A DNA stretch of 46,889 nt from DUSC01 sp964371125 (GTDB taxonomy: Bacteria; Pseudomonadota; Alphaproteobacteria; Rhizobiales; Rhizobiaceae). The translations under genes were made by a program, and so were the position numbers. The notes beneath the pieces were generated by a model, which did no database searches, was not told the origin of the DNA, and worked only from the letters and a program-made list of their open reading frames with translations. The stretch covers positions 1 to 46,889 of the forward strand of contig CAYJMY010000010.1 in the NCBI GenBank assembly GCA_964371125.1, given 5' to 3'. This document shows positions 1-7,555 of this stretch, piece after piece (the stretch's first letter is position 1; every line of letters starts with the position of its first letter).

Positions 1-54
1 AAAACCGGCGTGGGCGCGAGTCCACCGTGGGTTCGAATCCCACTCCCTCCGCCA
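1..54 (+). tRNA. tRNA-Ser, 3' part only
   Basis: The window opens inside a tRNA. Visible are a class II long variable arm, a T arm (GTGGG TTCGAAT CCCAC), a 7-base acceptor strand TCCCTCC, discriminator G and encoded CCA at 52-54. A long variable arm with discriminator G fits serine; leucine tRNAs normally have A. The anticodon lies outside the window, so the isoacceptor cannot be given. Confidence 0.85.
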
Positions 55-192
55 AGCTCAATTGATACCCAAACATATGCTCCCGCCGCCGTCACCGACG
101 CGAAACGTAGATCGAGTCCGACCTTTCGCGCATTTGCGTCATTACACACCGAGACAACAAGCATGCGCTGGTCGAGTTGCGGTGCGATCTTG

Positions 193-1651
193 TCAATCTG
201 GGATACCGGCTGCCCGCATTGCCGCCACGACCCTCTCCAACCGCGCCGGGTCGCGGTGCCTTTGCGAGCGTTTCACGTCCGCGATGCGGATGGGCGAAGT
301 GCTCATGCCAATTTCGGTTACGGCGCGCCGCGCCTCGTCTGATGTACCGGCGAAAGCATGGATCAGCGCGATCAGAAACAGCCCCCATGTGTCGTTGGGC
401 GCTGCCGCTCGGTAGGCTTGCGCGAGTTCCAGCGCGGAAGCGAAGTCGCCGGCCCAGAGCTGCGCGTGCGCATGATGAAACAGAAGCCAGTCGAACTTCA
501 GGGGGGCCAGTCCGATTGCTACCTCGAATGAGAAAAGTCCAGCTGCCTCTTCGCCGGAAAACGTGCAGAGGCAGCCCAAGTGACCGCGGGCCCAGACGTC
601 ACCGGGCGCGATCGTGCAGGCCCGTCGGGCATACTCCAGTGCCTCGTCGTGACGGTCGCGCATCCACAACGCATACGATAGCAGAATCCAGCCTGAGGCG
701 CCCTCGGGATTGCGGCGAATGATCTCGTTGGCCGCCGCCTCCGTCTCGTTCAGTGCCGTGTCGTAATCGACCGAACCGAAGAACCGGGCATCGTACCACC
801 AGGTCAATCCCAACATCAGCCTCGCGGCGTTGTAGTCCGGGTCGATCTCCAACGCCTCTTCCGCCAGTCTGCGCGCCTTGCGTATGTCGGGTTCGCTCCA
901 GCGCAGGAAGGACGTTCTGGCGCCAACCATCCGTTCCCACGCGGCGAGGCTCTTAGTCTGTCCGTCCCACAGCCGTGCGAAGTCGCCCCTAGTCAATTCG
1001 ATCTGCAGGGCAACGGCGACGTTGCGGACGATTTCATCCTGAAACGAAAAGATCTTGGTCCGTTCGCCGTCGAAACGACCGTTCCAGATCACCTTGTCCG
1101 TCTGTGAGTCCATCAGCCGAGTGGTAACTCGCAGGAACTCGCCGGAGGCACGCACGGTGCCGCTCAAAAATAACGCGCGGCCGTTGCACCGTCCCGCACT
1201 CCAAGAACATTGAGTTCCTCGATCAGATCCAACGCTGCCTCGAGGTCGGTCGTCAGGCCATCGGCGAAGTACTGTTGTTCCGGGTCGCTGGACTGGTTGG
1301 CGAAGGGCAACACAGTGAGAGTAATGGCATCGTTCATTCGAGCGGTAGGTTCCACGTCGAACACATAACCGCGCCGTGGGACCGTGCGAATGAGCGCGGG
1401 GCCAACATCACCGAAGGCCTTACGCAACTCGTGGACGGTCTGGGTGAGTGTATCCTCAGTCACCGTCACCTCGGACCAGACGCTGTCGAGCAGCTCTTCC
1501 TTCGACATGACCCGCGACGGGTTGNNNNNNNNNNGTCAAGAAGCGCCAGTGTTTTTGGTCGCAGCGTAACCGGTCCTGCCGGCCCGACAAGGGTCCCAGC
1601 CTCGCGGTCGAGGGTGTAGCCCCGGAATGTGATGGCCGCGGCTGCCTGCAT
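193..1651 (-). pseudogene. winged-helix / TPR transcriptional regulator, interrupted by an N gap and a frameshift
   Basis: Three pieces add up to one protein of the CadC-like winged-helix plus tetratricopeptide family. Bases 1651-1535 encode the start of an OmpR/PhoB-type winged helix (begins MQAAAAITFRGY). A 10-N gap follows. Bases 1523-1164 give the rest of the DNA-binding domain (EELLDSVWSEVTVTEDTL, then RTVPRRGYVF) and a TolB-like segment. The frame ends at a TGA at 1166-1164. A second frame, opening at TTG 1167, continues the same domain (SGTVRASGEFLRVTTRLMD) into TPR-like helices down to 193. The break lies at a run of five A on the plus strand (1166-1170); one more base would rejoin ARYF to LSGTV. 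The two bounded pieces at the N gap are also not in frame as printed (11 bases between them), so the gap length is probably a placeholder. No membrane segment is seen. Either a decayed gene or assembly error. Confidence 0.7.
1525..1534. other. assembly gap (10 N)
   Basis: Ten ambiguous bases inside the winged-helix coding region. The flanking frames suggest that about 9 or 12 bases should be present, so the 10 N probably does not represent the true length. Confidence 0.95.
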
Positions 1652-1803
1652 GGAGGGCCACAATGAACGTTGCGCAAACTTATTGCTCTGCGCCCCGTTT
1701 TGTCCAGTTCCGTAGCGATTTGAGACAGATTTCAGCGCGATATCAGGACATAAAACCGGCCCCTGAAGCAGTCTCGATCTCAGAGATGAAAAGGAGATCG
1801 ACA

Positions 1804-2043
1804 ATGAACGGCCATGAGACGGAACGGGATCGGAACGCGCGGATGATGAATGGTGTGATGAACCTCGGCGGTCGCAGCGCCTCGTCCCTGGAGGTCGATC
1901 TGGCTTTGGGACACGGGCCCACGCCGCTGCCGGCATCGCGGTTGGGGCCTTGGCTTCGGGCGTTCCTGGCGAGGAGGCCGATGTTGCGCGAAGCCAATGT
2001 CCTGCCGGCAGCAAGCGTTGCGGTCTTGGAACGACTCTCGTGA
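1804..2043 (+). CDS. small hypothetical protein (79 aa)
   Basis: The ATG at 1804 is preceded by a strong Shine-Dalgarno sequence (AAGGAG at about 1790-1795, spacing about 8), which decides this start over an upstream in-frame ATG at 1663. The product begins MNGHETERDRNARMMNGVMN and has no signal peptide, membrane segment or cysteine. It has an Arg-rich N-terminal part and a Pro/Leu/Arg-rich middle. I do not recognise a family. It is divergent from the broken regulator at 193-1651 and convergent with copA. The good ribosome-binding site is the main support. Uninterrupted frames are common by chance in such G+C-rich DNA, so confidence is moderate. Confidence 0.45.
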   Translation: MNGHETERDRNARMMNGVMNLGGRSASSLEVDLALGHGPTPLPASRLGPWLRAFLARRPMLREANVLPAASVAVLERLS

Positions 2044-2185
2044 AGCCGCCGAATATTCTGACCCCATGATCGGGGAGGTCGGACGCGCGACCTTCCATCT
2101 TCCAATAGGCTCGGCGTTTTCAGCACCGTGGACATCGGTTTCGGGCCTTCCCGGCGGATCCCGCCGTGTGTCGGCTCCGGCGCTC

Positions 2186-4657
2186 TCAGGCCCTAAATCG
2201 CCTCAGCCGCAGTGCGTTCGAGAGCACGAACACACTCGACAGCGACATCGCCCCTGCGGCGAGCATCGGCGACAGCAACGTTCCGCCCAACGGGTAGAGG
2301 GCGCCGGCCGCGACCGGAATCAGCGCCACGTTGTAGGCGAAGGCCCAGAACAGGTTCTGCCTTATGTTGGCGATCGTCGCCTTCGACAGCGCGATGGCGT
2401 TGGTCACGGCGTTGAGGTCGCCGGCCATCAGCACGACGTCGGCGCTTTCGATCGCGATGTCGGTGCCAGTGCCGATGGCGATGCCGACATCGGCCTCGGC
2501 GAGCGCCGGCGCATCGTTGATGCCGTCGCCGACGAAAGCGACGGCCCTGCCCTCGCCGCGAAGCCGCTGGACCGCCCTCACCTTGTCCTGCGGCATGACC
2601 TCCGCGACCACTTCGTCGATACCGAGCTCGCGGGCGATCACTTCGGCCGTCTTGCGGTTGTCGCCGGTGATCATCGCCACCTTCAGGCCAAGGCCGTGGA
2701 GCGCGCGGATCGCCGCAGCGGTTGTCGGCTTCAGCGGGTCGGCGACGGAGAACATAGCGGCGAGTTTTCCGTCGATCGCGGCGTAGAGAGGCGTTCTCGC
2801 CGCTTCGCCGGCGCGCCTCGCCGCGGGGGCGAGTGGCGCGACTTCGATGCCCGCCTCCGCCAGGAAGCGATCTGCGCCGACCAGAAGCTGGCGGCCGCCG
2901 ACGGTGGCGCGGAGGCCGTGGCCGGGCACGGCCTCGAAGACCTCCACGGGCGACAGCGCGAGGCCTTCGTCCTTCGCCGCAGCACGAATCGCCGTGGCGA
3001 TCGGATGCTCGGAAGACGCTTCCGCGGACGCGACGAGGGAAAGGACCTCGCGGCGGTCGAAGCCGTCCGCCAGTTCGAGGTCGGTCAGTCGGGGGCGCCC
3101 CTCGGTCAGGGTGCCGGTCTTATCCAACGCCACGGTGTCGACGCCGCGCAGGGTCTGCAGCGCCTCGCCGTTACGGAACAGCACGCCCATCTCGGCGGCG
3201 CGCCCGGTGCCGACCATGATCGAGACCGGCGTCGCCAGGCCCATGGCGCACGGACAGGCGATGATCAGCACCGCGACGGCGTTGACGAGGGCGAAGGTGA
3301 GCGCCGGCTCCGGCCCGAACAGGAGCCAGACCAGGAATGTCAGCACAGCAACCGCCATGACCGCCGGGACGAACCAGGCGGTGATGCGGTCAACGAGGGC
3401 CTGGATCGGCAGCTTTGAGCCCTGCGCGGCCTCGACCATGCGGATGATCTGAGCGAGCAGCGTGTCGGCGCCGACCTTGGTGGCGCGGAAGACGAAGCTG
3501 CCGGTCTTGTTGATCGTGCCGCCGACCACCTCGGCGCCGGCAACCTTGGCGACCGGCACCGGCTCGCCGGAGATCATCGATTCGTCGACATAGGAGGAGC
3601 CGCTTACCACCTGGCCGTCGACGGCGACCCGGTCGCCGGGCCGGACCTGGAGCAAGTCGCCGACGCGCACGTCGGCGAGCGGAATCTCGACGAAGGCGCC
3701 GTCGCGCTCGACATGGGCCGTGTTGGGCTGGAGGCCGATCAGCCGCTTGATCGCTTCGCTGGTTCTACCCTTGGCCTTCGCCTCGAGGAAGCGGCCGAGC
3801 AGGATCAGGGTCACGATCACCGCAGCGGCCTCGAAATAGACGTTGGCGGTGCCTTCCGGCAGCACGGCGGGTGCGAAGGTGGCGACGACGGAATAGGCCC
3901 AGGCCGCCGTCGACCCGAGCACGACCAGCGCGTTCATTTCGGGCGCGAGGCGGAGCAGCGCCGGGATGCCCTTTCGGTAGAAGCGCAGTCCAGGTCCGAA
4001 GAGCACGGCGGTAGCGAGCACGAAGTAGGCCACATAGAGCGTCTGCCGGCCGACCGTCATGAACAGCCAGTGATGGAAATCGGCAAAGAGGTGCGAGCCC
4101 ATCTCCAGCACGAACAGCGGCAACGTCAGCACGGCAGCGATGAGGACGTCGCGGCGGAGCGCGTCTTCCTCTCCCTGCTTCGCCGCCAAATGCTCGTCGT
4201 GCTGGCCAGTCGGCTCGGTAAGGCGATGCGCCTCGTAGCCGGCGTCGCGGACGGCCGCGGCGATGGCGTCGTGCCCGACATGGCCGGCCGAGGTGACGTG
4301 GGCACGTTCGGTGGCGAGATTGACGCTGACCTCCGTGACGCCGGGTACGGCTGCGATGGCTTTCTCGACCCGCCTCACGCAGGAGGCACAGGTCATCCCC
4401 TCGACGCCGATATCGAGAGTCTCGCTCGGCACCTCGTAGCCGGCGGTGCGGACCGCCTGGACAACGGCATCGGTGGAAGGCATAGCGTCGCAGACGATGT
4501 CGGCGCGTTCGGTCGCCAGGTTGACCGATGCGCTGCGAACGCCGGGAACCTTGGCGAGCGCCTGTTCGACGCGGCGCACGCAGGAGGCGCATGTCATTCC
4601 CTCGATCGGGAGCGACAGCCGTGCGGGTTGGTGTCCGTGGTCGTGTGGCGCGTTCAT
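2186..4657 (-). CDS. copA: copper-exporting P1B-type ATPase CopA
   Basis: Cu(I)-translocating P-type ATPase of the inner membrane, which exports copper from the cytoplasm using ATP. The 823-residue product has two N-terminal heavy-metal-associated domains, each with GMTCASC (Cys 23/26 and 90/93), then the membrane helices of the family. Also visible are an actuator TGE-type loop (SGEPVPV), the ion-channel motif CPC (in IIACPCAMGLATP), the phosphorylation site DKTGTLTEG, and the hinge GDGINDAPALAEADVG. The N-terminus has a His-rich HDHGH stretch. I chose ATG 4657 because GAGGA lies about 7 bases upstream; an in-frame start at 4705 would place the coding region over the promoter. It diverges from copZ and is read from a CueR-type promoter at 4686-4716. 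CopZ probably delivers Cu(I) to it. Confidence 0.96.
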   Translation of the reverse strand: MNAPHDHGHQPARLSLPIEGMTCASCVRRVEQALAKVPGVRSASVNLATERADIVCDAMPSTDAVVQAVRTAGYEVPSETLDIGVEGMTCASCVRRVEKAIAAVPGVTEVSVNLATERAHVTSAGHVGHDAIAAAVRDAGYEAHRLTEPTGQHDEHLAAKQGEEDALRRDVLIAAVLTLPLFVLEMGSHLFADFHHWLFMTVGRQTLYVAYFVLATAVLFGPGLRFYRKGIPALLRLAPEMNALVVLGSTAAWAYSVVATFAPAVLPEGTANVYFEAAAVIVTLILLGRFLEAKAKGRTSEAIKRLIGLQPNTAHVERDGAFVEIPLADVRVGDLLQVRPGDRVAVDGQVVSGSSYVDESMISGEPVPVAKVAGAEVVGGTINKTGSFVFRATKVGADTLLAQIIRMVEAAQGSKLPIQALVDRITAWFVPAVMAVAVLTFLVWLLFGPEPALTFALVNAVAVLIIACPCAMGLATPVSIMVGTGRAAEMGVLFRNGEALQTLRGVDTVALDKTGTLTEGRPRLTDLELADGFDRREVLSLVASAEASSEHPIATAIRAAAKDEGLALSPVEVFEAVPGHGLRATVGGRQLLVGADRFLAEAGIEVAPLAPAARRAGEAARTPLYAAIDGKLAAMFSVADPLKPTTAAAIRALHGLGLKVAMITGDNRKTAEVIARELGIDEVVAEVMPQDKVRAVQRLRGEGRAVAFVGDGINDAPALAEADVGIAIGTGTDIAIESADVVLMAGDLNAVTNAIALSKATIANIRQNLFWAFAYNVALIPVAAGALYPLGGTLLSPMLAAGAMSLSSVFVLSNALRLRRFRA

Positions 4658-4685
4658 GTTCGATCCTCGAAATGATCCGCCGGAA

Positions 4686-4716
4686 CATGTAGACGTTCCA
4701 GTCATTGGAAGGTCAA
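4686..4716 (-). promoter_or_regulatory. CueR-type promoter/operator for copA
   Basis: On the minus strand TTGACC (-35, 4716-4711) and TACATG (-10, 4691-4686) are separated by exactly 19 bases, the over-long spacer typical of MerR-family activated promoters. The spacer holds the dyad TTCC-N7-GGAA, matching the CueR consensus core (CCTTCC...GGAAGG). It lies 29 bases upstream of the copA ATG. CueR is encoded at 5116-5514. Confidence 0.8.
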
Positions 4717-4762
4717 CAGGCCATCGCTATATATTTTCGCGATGCCAGCGACTTTCCACCTC

Positions 4763-4793
4763 TTGACCTTCCCCTTGCTGGAAGCCTGATGTG
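4763..4793 (+). promoter_or_regulatory. CueR-type promoter/operator for copZ
   Basis: TTGACC (4763-4768) is followed by a 19-base spacer with the dyad CTTCC-N7-GGAAG, then a weak -10 (GATGTG, 4788-4793). The layout mirrors the divergent copA promoter. It drives copZ and probably cueR, giving copper-induced autoregulation. Confidence 0.75.
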
Positions 4794-4829
4794 AGGGAGC
4801 GACCTCGAAACCTCCGGATAGGACAGGAC

Positions 4830-5030
4830 ATGCTGAAACTCACGGTACCCGACATGAACTGCGGCCATTGCGTCAGTGCCGTCACCAAGGCGCTGAAAGG
4901 TGTCGACGCCGGCGCCGACGTGGCGATCGACCTCGACACCAGGACCGTGACCGTCCGCTCGGACGTGGGCGGAGAGGCGCTCGTTTCAGCGCTGAGCAAG
5001 GCCGGCTACGATTCGCAACCCGCCGCCTGA
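4830..5030 (+). CDS. copZ: copper chaperone CopZ (HMA domain protein)
   Basis: A 66-residue single heavy-metal-associated domain of the ferredoxin-like fold, acting in the cytoplasm as a Cu(I) carrier for CopA. The metal loop is MNCGHC (Cys 11 and Cys 14 of MLKLTVPDMNCGHC), followed by the usual pattern ending SALSKAGYDSQPAA. I chose ATG 4830 because purine-rich AGGACAGGAC precedes it and the domain starts there; an upstream GTG at 4791 would overlap the promoter. It lies between the CueR-type promoter and cueR, which starts 85 bases downstream, so the two are probably co-transcribed. Confidence 0.92.
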   Translation: MLKLTVPDMNCGHCVSAVTKALKGVDAGADVAIDLDTRTVTVRSDVGGEALVSALSKAGYDSQPAA

Positions 5031-5115
5031 GCGCGACCTCATCCGGGTTTGTGTCCACCCTCCCGGTTGAGGGGATCGCAGGACGCGGGACGAAAAGACA
5101 CAGGAGCCGACTTCG

Positions 5116-5514
5116 ATGAACATCGGCATCGCATCGCAGAAGTCCGGGCTGCCGCCCAAGACGATCCGCTACTATGAGGATATCGGCCTTCTCGCGGCCG
5201 ACCGCGCCGGCAACGGCTATCGCGACTACTCGATGGCGGACGTCCACCGCATGCGCTTTCTCAAGCGCTGTCGCAGCCTTGGCTTCTCCGTCGAGGAATG
5301 CCGACAGCTGCTGTCGCTCTACAACGACAAGAACAGGGAAAGCGCCGAGGTGAAGGCCGTGGCGGAAGCCAAGCTGGAAGAGATCGAGCGCAAGCTCGCC
5401 GAACTTTCCGGCCTCCGCGACACGCTGCGCCATCTGGTCAGTTGCTGCCACGGCGACCACCGCCCCGACTGTCCGATCATCGACGGGCTGGCAGGAGAGG
5501 GAAAGTTCCAGTGA
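5116..5514 (+). CDS. cueR: Cu(I)-responsive MerR-family regulator CueR
   Basis: A 132-residue MerR-family activator. The N-terminal winged helix (MNIGIASQKSGLPPKTIRYY, then the GLL and YRDYS wing) is followed by a long dimerisation coiled coil (about residues 75-105). A C-terminal metal loop has Cys 111 and Cys 119 with the seven-residue spacing and CP-I context typical of Cu(I) sensors (HGDHRPDCPI). This separates CueR from mercury, zinc and cadmium sensors of the family. It would distort the 19-bp-spacer promoters upstream of copA and copZ to allow transcription when copper is bound. It lies directly after copZ. Confidence 0.94.
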   Translation: MNIGIASQKSGLPPKTIRYYEDIGLLAADRAGNGYRDYSMADVHRMRFLKRCRSLGFSVEECRQLLSLYNDKNRESAEVKAVAEAKLEEIERKLAELSGLRDTLRHLVSCCHGDHRPDCPIIDGLAGEGKFQ

Positions 5515-5618
5515 GCAGTGCCGCCGGCAGACCGCATGCCGGTGTAGCGCGAAGGCAACGAGCCTGGACGGATATCGCGCGCTCTTTTTCGCGCGGCAGC
5601 CGCATTCGTTCATCGCGA

Positions 5619-5632
5619 TTGATCCAAATCAC
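5619..5632 (+). promoter_or_regulatory. FNR/FixK-like box (one mismatch)
   Basis: The sequence TTGATCCAAATCAC differs at one position from the consensus TTGAT-N4-ATCAA. Its centre lies about 57 bases upstream of the ATG at 5683. This would suit a class II activated promoter if transcription starts near 5667. It lies in the 168-base gap after cueR, which otherwise shows nothing I can name. Confidence 0.45.
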
Positions 5633-5682
5633 TGCGTGTTCCCCCGGTGTGCCGTTGATTTGCGCAAAAGAGGAGCGCAGCG

Positions 5683-6207
5683 ATGACGTGGATGAATTCG
5701 AAACTGATCGCGGCGGCGATGATGCTCATGGCGGCGACAAGCGCGGGAGCGCAGTCCATTGAGGCGGTCGAAAAGGCCGAAGAGGCCGTTGTCGCCGCAT
5801 GGAATGCGACGCCGCTGGCTTACCGCAAGGCGCTCTTCGTCGACCAGGCCCAGGGATTTGGCGTCTATCAGGCGCGCGAGAACGCGATTTTCAAGGGCGG
5901 CGAGCCGCTGGTCGTCTATGCCGAGCCGGTCGGCTACGCCTGGAAGGACAATGGCAACGGCACCTATTCCTTCGGATTCAACGTCGACCTCCTGCTCAAG
6001 ACCGCCAAGGGCGAGATCGTCGGCGGCCAGGAAAACTTCCAGTCGCTGGAACTGACGAGCCGTTCGCTCAATCGCGAGTTCATGCTGACGCTCACGCTCA
6101 ATGTCGACGGCGCCCCGGCGGGCGACTATATCGTCGAGTACCGGACGCGCGATATCCACAGCAGCAAGTCCGCGGTGATCTCGCTTCCCTTCACCGTCGC
6201 CAACTGA
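5683..6207 (+). CDS. exported protein of unknown function (174 aa)
   Basis: The N-terminus (MTWMNSKLIAAAMMLMAATS) is a clear Sec signal peptide, with likely cleavage after AGA in SAGAQS, giving a periplasmic product of about 150 residues. The mature part has no cysteines. An N-terminal helix with EKAEEAVVAAWNATPLAYRK leads into a beta-rich C-terminal half with repeated strand patterns (GNGTYSFGFNVDLLLKTAKG, then LTLTLNVDGAPAGDYIVEYR) resembling a small beta-sandwich. I do not recognise a named family. The upstream FNR/FixK-like site suggests oxygen-linked expression. A GGAGCG stretch precedes the ATG. Confidence 0.8.
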   Translation: MTWMNSKLIAAAMMLMAATSAGAQSIEAVEKAEEAVVAAWNATPLAYRKALFVDQAQGFGVYQARENAIFKGGEPLVVYAEPVGYAWKDNGNGTYSFGFNVDLLLKTAKGEIVGGQENFQSLELTSRSLNREFMLTLTLNVDGAPAGDYIVEYRTRDIHSSKSAVISLPFTVAN

Positions 6208-6366
6208 GGAGACGGGTGCCGGGCAAGGCGCGCGCCGGAGATTGCGCGGGCACGAATTCGTGGGGGTGACAAATACCGCGCGCATCCTATATGCCGACCG
6301 CTTGACGGTCGTTCGGCCGTCGCGCTAACGCGTCGCGCGCAAACGCCTACCAAGAGGTCGCCCGCC

Positions 6367-7026
6367 ATGGAAATATTCACCAGTGCCGGCTTGTCGGCGC
6401 TCCTTCAGGTGATCGCGATCGACCTCGTGCTCGCTGGCGACAATGCGATCGTCATCGGGCTTGCGGCCGCGGGTCTGCCCGCCGAACAGCGCCGCAAGGC
6501 AATCATCATTGGCATCCTCGCGGCAACGGTACTGCGCATCGGCTTCGCCGCGGTGACGCTGCAGCTGCTGCAGATCCTCGGTCTCCTCCTGATGGGCGGC
6601 ATACTGTTGCTCTGGGTCTGCTGGAAGATGTGGCGCGAGCTGAGGACGTCTCACGAGGAGCGCAACGCCGCGGAGGAGGCGCTCGAGAACGCCGATCTCG
6701 ACGCGAGCGGCGCTGTGGCAGACAAGGGGCCGAAGAAGTCCTTCGCCCAGGCCGCCTGGCAGATCGTTATCGCCGACGTGTCGATGTCGCTGGACAACGT
6801 TCTGGCGGTGGCGGGCGCGGCGCGCGATCACCCCACAGTGCTCGTCATCGGCCTGCTCCTCTCCATCGCGCTGATGGGCATCGCGGCGAGCTTCATCGCC
6901 CGGCTGCTCAACCGCTATCCGTGGATCGCCTATATCGGGCTGCTGATCATTCTCTATGTGGCGCTCGACATGATTTATCGCGGCGCGGTGGAGGTCTGGC
7001 CCTACGTCAACGGCGCCGCGGCCTGA
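6367..7026 (+). CDS. TerC/YjbE-family integral membrane protein
   Basis: A 219-residue polytopic membrane protein of the TerC family, linked in other bacteria to metal efflux (manganese) or tellurite resistance. Two inverted half-repeats each carry the family acidic motif: IDLVLAGDNA (Asp 19, Asp 25, Asn 26) and IADVSMSLDNVLAVAG (Asp 137, Asp 143, Asn 144). A charged cytoplasmic loop (about residues 90-125, rich in Glu and Lys) separates them. About six or seven membrane helices are expected. I looked for a yybP-ykoY manganese riboswitch in 6208-6366 and saw no recognisable one. Its last 20 bases overlap the convergent VOC gene. The substrate cannot be told from the sequence. Confidence 0.88.
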   Translation: MEIFTSAGLSALLQVIAIDLVLAGDNAIVIGLAAAGLPAEQRRKAIIIGILAATVLRIGFAAVTLQLLQILGLLLMGGILLLWVCWKMWRELRTSHEERNAAEEALENADLDASGAVADKGPKKSFAQAAWQIVIADVSMSLDNVLAVAGAARDHPTVLVIGLLLSIALMGIAASFIARLLNRYPWIAYIGLLIILYVALDMIYRGAVEVWPYVNGAAA

Positions 7027-7462
7027 CAGCGCGCAGGCGCTCGATCGCCTCGCGCTGCATGGAGTCTGCGGCCATCTGCATGAACTCGATGCGGTTGCCG
7101 TCCGGATCCTCGATCCAGCATTGGCGATTGCGGTCGAGCCCCATCTTCGGCTCGACCGTGAGTGGGATCTCCGCCGCGCGGAGGAAGGTTGCCGTCGCGT
7201 CGAGGTCGCGGCACTCCAGGCAGAAGTGGTTGACCGCGGTCTGCTCGGGGCCCGGTGAACGGGAACCCTCCCCACCCGGGAAGAGTTCGAGAAACTGCGT
7301 ATCGGTGATCCTCAGATAGATGAGCCATAGACTGCCGTCTTCGCGATCGAGGCGCATCATCTCTTCGAAACCAAGCCGATCCCGATAAAAGGATAAAGAC
7401 CGATCGATATCGGCGACCTTCAGCGCCACGTGGCCGATTGCGTCGACGCCCAATCCAGACAT
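7007..7462 (-). CDS. VOC-superfamily (glyoxalase-like) protein
   Basis: The 151-residue product has the two beta-alpha-beta-beta-beta modules of the vicinal oxygen chelate fold. It begins with IGHVALKVADIDRSLSFYRD, and the second module contains NHFCLECRDLDATATFLRAA followed by WIEDPDGNRIEFMQ. Candidate metal ligands are His near residue 11, Glu in FLELF, His in VNHFC and Glu in IEFMQ, consistent with a metal-dependent lyase, isomerase or dioxygenase. The C-terminus is Arg-rich. The substrate is unknown. The gene overlaps the 3' end of the convergent TerC-family gene by 20 bases and diverges from rimO. Confidence 0.85.
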   Translation of the reverse strand: MSGLGVDAIGHVALKVADIDRSLSFYRDRLGFEEMMRLDREDGSLWLIYLRITDTQFLELFPGGEGSRSPGPEQTAVNHFCLECRDLDATATFLRAAEIPLTVEPKMGLDRNRQCWIEDPDGNRIEFMQMAADSMQREAIERLRAVRPRRR

Positions 7463-7555
7463 GCCCGCCTCGATAGCTTACGCGGCATGGTGATACCATT
7501 GGCTGGCGAAGTGTGATACGCCGCCGCCGATTTCGTCCAACGAGCAGGAATGCCC

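Noticed and set aside
1997..3418. A 473-residue open frame on the plus strand opposite copA
   Set aside because: It mirrors the copA coding strand, is rich in Arg/His/Gln/Asp low-complexity sequence typical of antisense frames in G+C-rich DNA, and has no recognisable domain.
6208..6366. Possible manganese riboswitch upstream of the TerC-family gene
   Set aside because: I could not find the conserved yybP-ykoY core; only a short GACGG/CCGTC hairpin is visible.
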